Assembly: GCF_018143015.1 (NCBI RefSeq)
Contig: NC_054740.1
Span: forward strand, 40,590,680-40,654,679
Reading direction: 5' to 3'
Length of the DNA stretch: 64,000 nt
From: Lytechinus variegatus
Taxonomy: Eukaryota; Echinodermata; Echinoidea; Temnopleuroida; Toxopneustidae
Both the position numbers and the translations under genes were made by a program. The notes below the pieces were generated by a model. That model had not been told where the DNA came from, did no database searches, and was given only the letters and a program-made list of their open reading frames with translations. Shown here piece after piece: positions 33,161-46,100 of this stretch. Numbering within the stretch: the first letter of the stretch is position 1; every line of letters starts with the position of its first letter.

Positions 33161-33500
33161 AAAAAAAAGAAAATCATTACCATTGTTATCATTATTTTAA
33201 TTATACATTAAATTTTATCTAGAAATGTATAAATTAAAAATCGAACAACAAAACGTGTTATATTCTAAAATTCCATGCGAAGGACCAAGCATCTCCCTCC
33301 CTCCCCCCCCCCCTCCCAGTCCCTCTTGCACCTGCACGTTTAATGACAGTAGACATTAATTATTTTGGCTATTTTCCAGGGTTGTTACGTTTTCAAGCTT
33401 TGCTTTTGTGACGACCCTTGCAACTATTCTATTTATTTATTGTAACAGGAAATACCACTTAATGAATTTCATTTATGTAAGATATGTTTGAGGATTTATA
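33161..33500 (+). other. probable 3' UTR of LINE
   Basis: AT-rich sequence after the stop with a C-run at 33301-33314. The LINE probably ends before the MITE resumes at about 33590. No poly-A tail is obvious; ATTTATTTATTGTAA at about 33430-33445 may be the terminus. Confidence 0.35.
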
Positions 33501-33937
33501 TACAAAACTATTGAACATTATTTTGATGTCAAGTCTCAGATATGTATTTTCTTGTCCAGAATTTTGTAATGAAAAATGTTGCAAAAACCAATAAATGAAA
33601 TTGAAATGAATATTTCATATAATACAAAAGAAATAGTGAGTGGATGTCAGTCTCCTCTTTTGCATACCAGCCAGGATGTGCATATAAACCGTTTTGTGAA
33701 ATTAAGCGAAATTTCAAAAAATGTCATAACTTTTTATTTTACATCCGATTTCGATGAAATTTTCACTGCTATGCTTGTTGGATTTTTCTCTTTTTATTCG
33801 AATCAACATTTGTTGGGGTGGACTTGTCCTTTAAAAGTGATTAAAATACACCCAGCAGAGTCTCGCGGGCCGGATTGAGAAGCTCCGGGGGTCGGATCCG
33901 GCCCGCGGGCCGTAGTTTGAGAACCCCCGGTATACTA

Positions 33938-34879
33938 TGACGCATGAGAAAGACATATATCGCACCAAAAATTATAATAATATTTATTTATCTTATTTTA
34001 CTGCGTTCCCTGCGTTCCGTATTTGGGACAGGTGCTGGCATGCGACGCTATAAATATAAAATGAAATAACATTCTAATGATATTTTCAATCTTTTGCTGA
34101 CTTTGTTCTTACGTAATTTAAATATCGTTTTTAATATGCGACTCATATTTGATCCCCCCCCCCCTCCGTCCAGAAAATTTTACGAAACTGAATCCCAAAT
34201 TTCCTGAAATTCATAGATATTTCCTGGAATTTTCAAATTTGATTTTAAACGAAAATCGGGCAATAATACAGCGAGCCAAAATTCGGCCTAGGTGGCCAAA
34301 ATCAAGGATTTTAGCATTTTTTTTGTTCACGCCCTCTTTAAAAAAAGGACAAAATTACAAATGCGAGCGCGAGCAGAAAATTTTGAGCTACGCATGGCTG
34401 TAAAACATTATTAGAATGTAACCTGAATATCATGAATATTGATAGTTTCTACGTTTAATTGTTGTTTAATTGTAATTTTCGGATGTCCCGAAATTTCTTG
34501 GAATATTTTCATTTCCGAACCTTTCCTGGAAAAAGTCAAAATTTCCTGAAAGAAATTTCCCGAATTTCGGGAAGAGTGGGAACACTGTTTTCAGGCTCTG
34601 TCACTTGTCGTACACTGCATGCACTGCACTCTGACCGAAACAAGTGGGATTCCCAATAAGGGGATTCCCCATTTTTAAAATTCTGTATTAAGGTGTTCAG
34701 GGGGTGTTCACTCTGACAAAATATATTATAGAAGCCCAAAATTCAATCAGAAAAAAAATCGCTCTGAAAAAATGAATTTTGTTTAAATAAAAAAATATTT
34801 TAATTATTCTAAAATGTAATTAGAGATCAACTTGTGGAAATGACATGTATTTATTATTAAATAATTAATATCAGAGTCT
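33938..34879. other. intergenic upstream of RAD50, MITE-like repeats
   Basis: 34150-34600 contains C-run and repeated TTTCCTGAAATT/TTTCCCGAATTTCGGGAA words ending in GGGAACACTG, the look of a hAT-like repeat end. The rest is AT-rich. No gene. Confidence 0.4.
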
Positions 34880-35005
34880 GAAAATAGTTGGCTCATCCCG
34901 CGCTCGCGCGCGTAATGTAAAATCCTCACCTGTTCGACAGCCTAGACCTAGGCCGGCCCGGCCCACTGCACTGTAATCACGTCGTCTCATCTAACTTCGG
35001 AAAAA
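34880..35005 (+). promoter_or_regulatory. RAD50 5' region, CpG-rich
   Basis: A GC- and CpG-rich stretch (cgcgctcgcgcgcg, then ggccggcccggccc) directly before the start codon in otherwise AT-rich DNA, as expected for a TATA-less housekeeping promoter and leader. The exact start site cannot be read. The start context is AAAAAATGTCG. Confidence 0.5.
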
Positions 35006-35134
35006 ATGTCGTCAGTTGAGAAATTGAGCATTCAAGGGATAAGAAGTTTTGGCCAAGATGATGGTGACCGACAAGTCATCCAGTTCTTCCATCCATTGAC
35101 CCTCATAGTAGGTCAAAATGGGGCAGGGAAAACG
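35006..35134 (+). CDS. RAD50: RAD50 exon 1
   Basis: 43 codons from the ATG to GNGAGKT-type Walker A, donor ACG|GTAAGT, phase 0. Intron 1 (35135-41818) is 6.7 kb. It holds an inverted pair at about 35925-35972 and 36592-36640, a TIR element at 37061-38070, a MULE-like element at 39189-39684, SINEs at 39768 and 41294, and a TTAA MITE at 40124. No other gene was seen in it. Confidence 0.93.
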
Positions 35135-37092
35135 GTAAGTATCATTGACATTGGCATGATTGGACATTCACATTGGTCACATTTTTGGTGGCCATTCCAT
35201 GGGCATGGCGAGGCCGATGGCCATGCCATGGCATGGCTTGGTCTTAGGCTTGGCTTTGGATGTTTTTTGCAGGCGCAGCAGAGACTGTCCTGAGTCTGAC
35301 AGCAGAGTCAGAGGTCAGATACTGAGCTCAGATACCACTGTCATGACTGTAGGCCCTAGAGTAGACCAAGGCAAAAGCTTCGGTCTCTGTTGTGTTGGGT
35401 GTTCAACTGAACTCCGTTGGCCATGGTTGGCTTCATTCACCAAATTAGAATATTTTGTTGTCGATAGGCCTCATATCGACCTTGATGTCGACATACGAAG
35501 GATTTTCAATGTTTCCGACATGTCGACATGCACGCACCCACATCGACATGCAAACATAAAATAAAAAGGGGTCTAGCCTAAAACTCACGAAAAGGCTTAA
35601 AAGCTAAGCTGAAAAGTTAGAAGCTTTTAAGTTTTATCCACAGTAAGTGGCGCGATTGAAAGGTTTATTCAGCTATAAAGCGGCACATTAAATGAAAAAA
35701 GAATACCTGCGAGCTGCGCGGCAGCAGAAATACGTCAGTGCCTGAGTGTGGGCCGGCCTGCCCGATCGAGTTGTCCCTCGACGATCGCTCTAGATCTAGC
35801 TAGCGTATAGCGAGCGTAGCGTAATAGCATTCACTGTACCCATCCATATGTACCCATCGCTATTCACCGTGCTTGATAATACGTTGCTCCTCAATGCATT
35901 ACTTTTCACATAAACGTTTTTGTCAAAGTTTGCACAACGAACAATTGTCCATAGACTGTGTACAACGGATAGATCATCTCCGCACAGCGATTCGAAGACC
36001 GCTGATTGGTCAATCGCGCAGATCACGTCATGACCACGTGGTCCCAAAAATAATTCCTTCGGACTGCGTGCGGAAGTATCGATAGCGATAACGATATCCG
36101 GTCGCGTTGTGTACGCCGTAAATAGTTTTGGTTCGTGATCGGATCGCTCCGGTATCGATCGAAAATTATCGAAACTCTGCAATTTCATGCATATTCAAGC
36201 GACGCTCCGAAACCCGGAAGCAAATTGACTTTGTGCACGTTGCGATAGACTCTACAAATTCCAACGAACACGATGGCATATAGACGCTAATTCGTAAGAT
36301 TTTGACGGAAAAGCAAGAAGTAATCGAAATTTGCTTACCTGTGCAGTATCGGTGAGAAAATAGATCCTCCGAGAATACCTTTCATAATTCATATAGAATA
36401 CGGGAAAGTGAAATTCTAGGTCGATTTTGGTACGAGGTGATAGAGAATTGCACACTTGTTTTGGTGGAATTCTGTGTGGGGAAATAAAAGGCTTGCACTG
36501 CGCATGCTTACTATATTTTCATTCATAAATTGGTTCTCGGCAGGGGCTGGATGACGTCATGTAATAAGCAAAAATGTACACGACCGCTACGTTCACGCTC
36601 CGCTATCCGTTGTACACAATTGTTCGTTGTGGTTTGTGACCGCCGCAATTGAGCGCTTATTTCAAATCACGAAGTCACAGAAAACTTCCCTTCCTTCGTT
36701 TGGAGATCTTTGCACGGATTGCCGCGGAAGTGATATTGAAATTATCCGTTGATTTTCATTATTTTTTACTGTCAATTTGAGGAGCTTGCGTTTGCAGCAC
36801 ATGTGTACCAGCGTATAATACGCAATGATCACTATTGTAATTGGTGATTCTCAAATTGGTTCCTAGTGTTATTGCGCAATGCTTTCGAGACCGGATCGTG
36901 ATACAAAACTTGATTCTCCAGAAAAAGATATGGATTAAATCGATGATTTTGAAAGTGAATTCACTTTAGCTTTAATAGTGAAAATATGTTTTCCCACACT
37001 GAGCCTGTATTATATAGATCTCGATCTAGTGTGGGGATATCACTCGTGTCAAGGTGAATACCGTAAGTAACGGTGTATTAACCGCACCCCCA

Positions 37093-37123
<31 letters not shown>

Positions 37124-40100
37124 TCTCACATTTACATGCATATTTGAGGTACGAAGAAACAAAATCTAAGTTTTTTAAGATTTCAAAGTATCCAAAGAGA
37201 TTACCGGTATGCAGATATATGCTGTTCTTGATCAATTCATCTACAAATGTTAGAAAGAAAGAACGGTCCCGACAATATTGGCAACTTACACACTCGCTCA
37301 CCTCACAGTCACAGTGTACACACACAGCACTGCCATTACATTGCAAACTACGATACAGTACAAGTCATGCCAGTACATCTTATCAAATTATGATCTGTGT
37401 CTTTCCCAGGCCCAGCGTAGGAGGAAGAAACATTCACATTTCTTGCATCACAATCTCACAATCACTTTCAGAAATTTGATGTCTTAGCATGAATTTTGGA
37501 TACGGGATTATAGGAAGGTTCAAGAAACAAAGAAATTGGCATTTTTTCCATTTGTTTTTTACGGCTTCTTGCCGTCTCTCTCGTGCATGGTTTACATGAA
37601 GGAAAAAAAACAAGCTGGCGCGAAACGGGACTTTGAATAGTGCCAGCTTAAGTCGCACTATAACCACATTACAACGCAATCTCTAAGCTCACTCAACTCT
37701 CGCTCAGCGGTGACAAAATATTACCGAGTATGCTTGGCGTCTCTTTAAATTCGCCAGGGAACTTCACTACTTTGAATCGAGAATAAAGTCAAAATTAGTG
37801 TCATGAAGGTGGGTGCGTTTGTTATGGACAACATTTAATTAATATTGCAATAATCGCTTCCCATTACCCGCGGCTCATACCCCTCTAAACGACATTGCCT
37901 GGGCGGCTACGCCCGGCCACTCGATGTGTTGTGAACTGGCAGACATCGTACATGTACGGGAGGGGTTACGGCGGGCTGGCTCAGACCCGTCACCGTGTAT
38001 AAACCGCACCCCCGACTTTTGCTTCTGCCCCGCCGAGAAAAAGGTGCGGTTAATACACCGTTACTTACGGTACATTTGATTGAGAGTGTTATGTTCCACG
38101 ATCGAATGATTTTTTTGTTAGGGAGCCTAGGCTAAATTACGGTCCCTTTTTCATGTCGACATTGTCGATGTCGGGATTAATTTTTAAGCGACATGTCGAC
38201 ATGGATTTTTGTTCCCGACAACAGCACTGTAAAATAGAGACCGAAGAATCTAAGTTGTAGCGCGATCTGTACAGCCTACGACATGGCCATATGTTTATGT
38301 ATTAAGATCGGATAAAACGGGGAAGTGATTGCGCGACAGCCGAGGTAAGTCACTGTTTTTTATTTTTCCCCATTTTTTGGCAATTAATGCCAAGACAAGA
38401 GGGAACATTAATTTGCATTTTGGTCGCGTTGAATTTCAAAATTTTTATTCATTAAAGACAAAAATTGAAGAGCCCCGACGGGGGGATTTTGCATTGCAAG
38501 TCCCCTAATGGTGGCTGCACGATAGCGAGCCGTCTGTGTACGAGGAGAAATAAAAAAATGTTAAGAAAACTCCTCGAAACAGACGGCTGCCAGCTGTCTA
38601 ATGGTAGGCTGTACACATGCATGACCAAAAATTAAAGCCAAGTGGTATTTTTTTAGTTTTGGCGTGGGCAGCGCATGCACTCGTAGTCAAACAACAGTAG
38701 AGGTGCAAGTCAGCGAATTTAGATTGTCCCAGTTTACAGGGACTGTCTCAGTTTTCAAAGATTTATCCACATATGCCGACAGCAATCAAGTGCGCTAGTC
38801 AATGTAAAGCATTATCAGGCTTCATAACAAACAAGATTAGAAGGAAAGTTTTGAAAAATAGACAGGGAACTAGGGGGAATTGAGATCATTGAATCTATTT
38901 TTTCATCACTCTCAATCCCCGCAATAGCTGTCCATGTCCCGCAGGGCTATTAGTGAAGAAAAACTCTCCCCATAAATGAGGATAATCTTAATATCAAGAC
39001 ATGATTTGTCTTGGCTTATGAGGATATCCTTGTTTTCTGGGACAATCCCACTTTTTTGACCAGCGCCTCTACTGTTAAAGGGTATAAAAAAACACTGATT
39101 TGCCAAGAAAATGTGGTTTTGAAAGACAGGTCAATTGCAGAGTTTAAACGTATTTAGGGTACATGTACATTAATACTGGCCAGATGTAACCCAGGGAGCT
39201 CGGGCCCACCATACGGGCCGTAGCACAGGACTAGTCATCGTAATATTAGGCAGCAGGTGCTCTTCAAAATGGGGTAGAATGGGGTCGCAATAGCACTGCA
39301 AATAAAAGGGGGAAAATGAATTATGCACTTGTCTCGATTGTATGGATGAAGGTCTATCGTTACACAGAATCCTGACATCGAGGCACAAGCTGGACCCTCA
39401 AAATAAGGAAAAGTTCTGTCTTGTTTGTTCTCCTTTCAAAATTGAAAACAAAATGGCTGATCGATACGGAAAGCTAATATGACATGGAGGTCTAACTTTT
39501 CCTTTTTTGAGGGTCCAGTTTGTGCCTCGGATTCTGTGTCACAATAGACTTTCAACCATATAATCGAGGTAAGTGCATAATTTATTTTTCCCCTTTTATT
39601 TGGATTGCTATTGCGACCCCATTCTACCCCATTTTGAAGAATACCAATGTCTGCCTAATATTCCACAGAGCTCCCTGAGTTAATGCCAGATGTAGATTAA
39701 GAGAATATTAAGCAAAAAATTTCCAAACTTTTTAGATATTGTTCTGTTTTCTGTTTATGGTAACTACCGTAGGAATTGGCAGTACAGCTTTTTGCTGGTT
39801 AACGCCAAGCTGGTATATAACCAATTACCTAGGAAACATTTTACGTCTAGGTTAATCAGTCACAGTGGCTGACGTTATAGACGACAGATATTACTCTCAG
39901 GTCTTTTTTATCAAAGTCGACACAATAGCAGAGAGGGGATTCTAACTCACAACCTTGCAATTACGAGTCAAATGCTATAACCACTGGACAACTCGACCCT
40001 TCCACCAATGTACAGTGTTAAAAGTTATTACCTCAAATTATCTTGAAATTTGGAACAACTTTGTACAGCAGGTGTTTGTACAGTCAATCGATTGATGCCC

Positions 40101-43100
40101 TATTGCCACCTTTCCAAAACCACTTAAAGGAGAATGAAACCATTGGAACAAGATAGCTTGTTTGAAAACAGAAAAATCCAAGAAACAGATCAACAAAAGT
40201 TTGAGAAAAATCGGACAAATAATGAGAAAGTTATGAGCCATTGAATATTGCGATCACTAATGCTATGGAGATTGCAAATTGGCAATGCGACAAAGATGTG
40301 TGATGTCACTTGTGAACAACTCTCCCCATTACTTTAGTATATATTTAACTTGAATTGCCTCTTTTATCACATCTATCCATAGATCATGTGTTATTTCTCC
40401 ATGAGGGCATGTAATACATATTTTTTTAAGAATACATCATGGATAAAGAGTTTGTATCATCATAAGAAAAAGCAAAAAGAGACATTTTGAGGTATTTTAT
40501 ACTATAGTCCACCAAAGGGAAAGTTGTTCATCAGTGACATCACACATCCTTGTCGCATTGCCAATGGGAGGATCTCCATAGCATTAGTGATTGCAATATT
40601 CAAATGCTCATAACTTTCTCATTATTTGTCCGATATTTCTCAAACTTTCTTTATTCTTATTTGTTTATTTTTCTGTTTCTACACAAGCCTATTTGATTCA
40701 AAGGTTTCATTCCCCTTTAAGTGTTTATATGACACCTAGATAGATCCTTGGCATTTGATTGGTTGTTTGATATCGATCATTCGGACTATTTTACAATGAT
40801 GTCATTGACCGGACAATTTAAGATCCATTCATCGTGCAATTTTGGATCCATACAATTTTGTCCCTTGCTTGCATTGTACGCGACACAAGCAATATGCAAT
40901 CAACAGACCGAGCTCGCATTGCATGATTATATTTTGCATTGAAATTGATAATTTTCCTATGAAAAATAATCTAGTTGTAAGTGTCATATAAACCAAATAA
41001 TAAATGTTCCTTAATTCATGTAATGGACAGAATGCTTCATTCAGTAAAAGATGAAATGAATGAAATCCATTTTCAAATCGCAATTACGGTATTGTCGGCT
41101 GTAACTTGAAGCCTATTTGGACTTTACTCCGACCACAGAGCATGCTTCAGAGCTAGATAATGATTTTATTATTCCTAAGGTAATACCGAAGTTCAAGTAA
41201 AAAAAATTACTTCTTGGAACCTTTACATTTATAATGTATTGTGTGATTTTTTTTAAATCGCATCTCATTGGATCGCATTGTGGGCGCAGGGTTTAAGTTA
41301 TACAATAATAATAGGCATTTATATAGTGCAATCTATCTTTCTATATTCTATTCTGTGGCGCGATATTATTATTACTCCAGCTTTAGCTCGAGCTGCCTTC
41401 CAGCGCTCATGCATTCAAGGAATTAATCCTGCCAGCTACCCATTCACCTCACCAGGGTTGAGTGCAGCACAATGCGGATAAATTTCTTGCTGAAGGTAAT
41501 CATGCCATGGCTGGGATTTGAACCCACGACCCTCTGTTTCAAAGTCAGAAGACTAATCCACTGACCACCACGCTCCACACTTAACACCATTCACTTATCA
41601 CAAAGTCACCCTCAAGACCCCTTATTTCAGCTGTCTTGTAGTCTTGGCACATCAACAACTAATTAGCAGTAAAAAAGCACAGCCATCTTTCCTCATCCCC
41701 CGTGGAGTAAATAGCCATATCCAAATTACCACAGAAATGCTAGGTTGTCCGCTCTTTTTCCCCAACTATAGTTTTATTTTGTTATTTTGCTCACTTAATT
41801 TCTTATCCATCTTGACAGACAATCATTGAATGCCTGAAGTACATCTGTTCAGGAGACTTTCCTCCAGGGAGCAAGGGAGCCTTCTTCATTCATGACCCTA
41901 AGGTAAAGTACTTTCACAAGGTCACAATAATCTGTTGATCCTCAAATTGGCCACATTCGCTGATATTTTTACATCATGTTAAAAAAATTGAATATGGATG
42001 TACAGCATGAATGAAAATTATTGATCATATTCATATTCATCATCTATACAAAAGATTCAAATTTGCTTTTACAAACACAATTTTACTCCGATGCATGCAT
42101 GTCAAAGGCTATTTTATGGAAAGTGTCAATTTGTCCATTTTTAAGGCTATTTTATGAAACATAACTTTGTTGTTTTTCATGGCATTGCCAATTTAGAGTG
42201 TGTAATGATGTATAAGTGGAAGATAAATAGTCTGTTTTTCAGGATAAGAACCATATTTTGCATTTGGAATTTGTGTTTTTTCGTTCTATTCATACTTCAT
42301 TTGGGATTAATAGCATTTAAGAGAAACTGCAAATTATTAAAGAAGACACTGTACATGTTAAAATTTGGAGATTTGGAAGCTATCATGTACATGTAGCAGT
42401 GAGTTAGTAACAAAAGAAAGTACATTGATACACCAAATGAATCAAACTACCAATAACCCTCTATTTATAGGCCATTTGTTGAACGTTGTTAAATCGTGTT
42501 TTAATGAAATTTTTCATGATACATGTAGAAGATTTAAGATTGTATATTCGATAATACTGTAATACATTTGGGGGGGTCATGAAATGAATCTTTCTAATTA
42601 TTTTTTTTTTCTCGTTTGTCTTTCTTCTGTGTCACATGATCAGGTTGCTCATGAAACGGAGGTCAAAGCCCAGGTCAAGTTGCGTTTTAAGGACAAGGCA
42701 GGGAAGGACGTCGTCGTTACCAGAAGTATGGTTGCTACACAAAAGGTCAGTACCATATGTAGTAGAACATGGGTACTTGTTCGGATGTGATTGTGTTAAA
42801 TGTGTTGTTTACCCTGATGAAGAGTTGGTTCTAATAGTCCAGAACAACAAAACCAAACAAAAGTTTAGAAAAAAAAACACATTTAATCTGTCAGAGAATG
42901 CATGTAATGATGATGGTGAGGCATTCGTATAGCGATATAGGTGTACAGTTATATCCTACATAAATTAAATCATGTATGCTGATTGGTTTAAATGACATGT
43001 GACCAAACATATCGATGATGTTGAAAATGAAACGCCCACTGAAGAAAAATTACTATTCCGTGATGTCAAGGATGGAATAGTGCACTATTCCATCATTGAC

Positions 43101-46100
43101 ATCACGGATCATTGACACAGATCGTGCTATCTCTCTAGCGCAGGCACAAAGTGTTCCACTGAGAGCATCGCTTCAGGAAAAGTAGGTCAGTCAACGCAGC
43201 GAGTTAATGTCATCAATATATTGGTTCAGAGTTCATTTTCAACATCATCACAAAATATTGTGAATATGATTGGTCACATGATGGTAATTAAACCAATCAG
43301 CATACAGGATTTAATTTATGTAGAATTTAAATATTTCTATTCCAAGGTGCACTTTTATATTCATCTCTGCTTTGGCTCTAATTTCCTCTCTCCCTCTGTG
43401 TATTGCGTGACCTGCGTGGATGGTGCATGGGAATGTGCAAGTAACTGGCAACATACGGGCATTGCGAGGTGCCTGCATCAAACTGCACACACGTTTCTTG
43501 TGTTCAAGTTGCATGTGGAGGCGCGATAGCTCAGTCGGTAGAGCGGGGGATTCGTATTCCGGTGACCCGGGTTCGATTCCCATTTGGTGCGCTAGTGCCC
43601 TTTGGTAAGGCATTAATCCTCAGTACCAGGTCCTTCGGAGAGGACCTTAAGCCGTCGGTCCTCTGGTTGCTTGCTTACTAGCATTCTTGCTTTCTTAGCA
43701 ATCGGGTAAAAAATCACCACCAACCAACCAACATACACCGATTACCTGGGGAAATCAACTTGGTAATACGCTCGAGTATTCAATGAATTGCTTTGTACTG
43801 AATACCCATTTACTGTTAAAAAACAGGAGAGTGGCAAATGTAGTTACCGATTTACTATTTTTGTCTTCTTTTTGTAGGTTAAGAAAATTGAGTTCAAGTC
43901 TTTAGAAGGAACTATTTTGAGGGTTGACAACTTTGGACAGGTGAGTCAGTGATGGAATTATTGGTATGAAATATGTATGATAGAAGCATCTAACAGAATT
44001 TGTTAGGAAACTAAATTGTGTGGACAGTATTGCTCTTGCTACACACATATATAGATATGTTGAAATATACACTTTATGTCTGCAGCCTATTTAAAAAAAA
44101 ACTTGTTGTAATAACAATTTGCATTATAAGCTAATTATATTATTTAATGTGATTGACTGATAAAAGAGCTTGGTATATGTTTTAATTATTATGATTATAA
44201 ATTTGCATGTCTAAACATGATTTCAAGTAGTTACATGTGGCAGATGTCGCTAGCTGTTAAAACTCTGGACATGTTCAAATAGAATGACTGTGGAACAGTG
44301 TTAAAAGTTGGTAATAAGGGTGAAATTTTTATTAGACAGCAATAAGTGACAAGGCTTATACTTAAAGCAATGTGCATTTCTTTTGTATCTATTCTTTTAT
44401 ATCTGCAGAAAAACAGCATCAGCTCAAGATGTGCCGAAATAGATCGAGAGGTAATAAGATACAAATAATGTACATCAACAATTGGACTAGTATAGATATA
44501 TGGACTGCTTTAAGAGGCATGGTTGTTTCTAGAGGCTCAAGGGGACCAGAACACGACTATGCCCGAGGGCATGGTCTAGCCGTTGCGCTACCTGCGAGGC
44601 AAATTGAAACAACCATGTCTCGAATATCAAAACAGTCTTTATATATTTTATGAATCAAATTAAATGTTAGGTCTATTCTAGGGCTAGATCAAGATCTGAA
44701 AGGTCTGAGCCTAAAACTTTTAGGCTTAGATGTAACTTGTTCTAGTAAAAGCCCTAGACCAGGCTAACGTTAGGTCTTGATTCTCGAATATCAAAGCAGT
44801 CCATACCAGTAACGTTAGATATTTAGGAACCAAATAAGGGTCTGGTAATAGATCTAAGTTAGACTCTACAGCAAGTTTTAAATCTCCAATAGAGTGTACC
44901 ATTAGATCTACGTCAGATCTAAGATTAAATAGAACATTAAGTGTAACTTAGAATTAGATCTAGGCCCAACTTAGATCTAAAGTCTACTCTAATAATTAGC
45001 TAGCGTTGGTCTTTATTTAGAATTGCAAAGTTAATGTTAAACCTTACGCCTGGACCTAACATTGTTGTTTGTCATACCCAGTTACAGTCTCGCATTTTGC
45101 GAGCATGCATTTGAACAAACAACTGCAACAAGACTTGATTGATACATCCGTTATGTCCATAATAAGTTAATCTTCTTTTCAACAATGTTTGTAGACAATA
45201 TATTTTAACAGGAATAAATAAGCAAAAGTCAAAGATCGGTATCGTTCCATCAATTGTTATATCCGTTGCGCAATAAGCGCGTAAATGCGCGATTTGTCTT
45301 AAACTTTCTTTTAAATCGCGCCTTACTCTTCTTCTTCTCCTCCTCCTCCTTCTCCTTGCTTTCCTTCTCCAAATTTTTTTTTTTCATTCTTCATGATCAT
45401 ATTTTCCTTCCTCTTTGTGTAGATGGTGGAGAGTCTTGGTGTCTCCAAACCAGTCCTGAGTAATGTCATCTTTTGTCATCAAGAGGAAGCCAACTGGTAA
45501 GATTTATTTTAAAGCAGCTACGAGCCAATAGTGCCATCTTTAGTCCTCAACTACTCATTCCTGGCCAGTTTCCTGACCCATAATGATGGTGTAGTCTAAT
45601 AATATAGACCCACTTGAATGATAACGTGCTAATTAACTACTCGATACATTTATGCCACAATAATTATGTTACTAAGTAGCAAAACAATTACGGTCCCTCT
45701 CAAAACATTTTAGTTTCTTTGTACAAATACCATTCTAGGTCTATTTATTCTCCGTAGTATTAGTAGATATTTGAAAATGTATATTTTAAGACTATGTATT
45801 CATAACAATCTGTTATAAGTATCAATGAGAGAGCACATATAGTTCACTCCACCTTTGATAATGATAAATAATAATAGTTACATTTATATAGCGCTTCATA
45901 TGTGGTTGCTAAGCGCTTTACATTGTAATTATTATTATCACAGGATCCTTCCCTGTTTCAGACACAAAATGCACTCCCTTGATAGTATCCTGGCCAGGCA
46001 ATCGGTGCACACATATCAATATAATCACATTGATGTTCACATCCTACTTAGTACCCCATTTCACTTTTTTTTTTTTTGGGGGGGGGCAAATTTTTCAGAG

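Larger units (their letters stand above)
29330..33834. mobile_element. foldback MITE, TTAA-type family 2 (copy 2, split by LINE)
   Basis: 29330-29470 matches the middle of the copy at 2822-3412 ('tgtttgaattatacaatatttca'-like words). 33590-33834 matches its right arm up to GGGGTGGACTTGTCCTTTAA. The intervening about 4 kb is the LINE, showing that the LINE came later. The left terminus is eroded. Confidence 0.6.
28149..33929. mobile_element. hAT-bounded composite insertion, 5.8 kb
   Basis: The left end CAGGGGTCCTCAAACT and the right end (inverted) CGGGGGTTCTCAAACT match at 14 of 16 positions and are the wording of a hAT (Charlie-like) family. Flanks GTGTACTA at 28141-28148 and GTATACTA at 33930-33937 are an 8 bp duplication with one mismatch. 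No hAT transposase is left. The interior holds a large palindrome, a small MITE, a TTAA-type MITE and an intact LINE ORF. The GC-rich subterminal 'ggcccgcgggccg' at 33899-33911 is typical of such ends. Confidence 0.72.

Noticed and set aside
43526..43592. Possible functional tRNA gene
   Set aside because: A- and B-boxes are good but the acceptor stem and anticodon arm do not pair; the body continues as a SINE.
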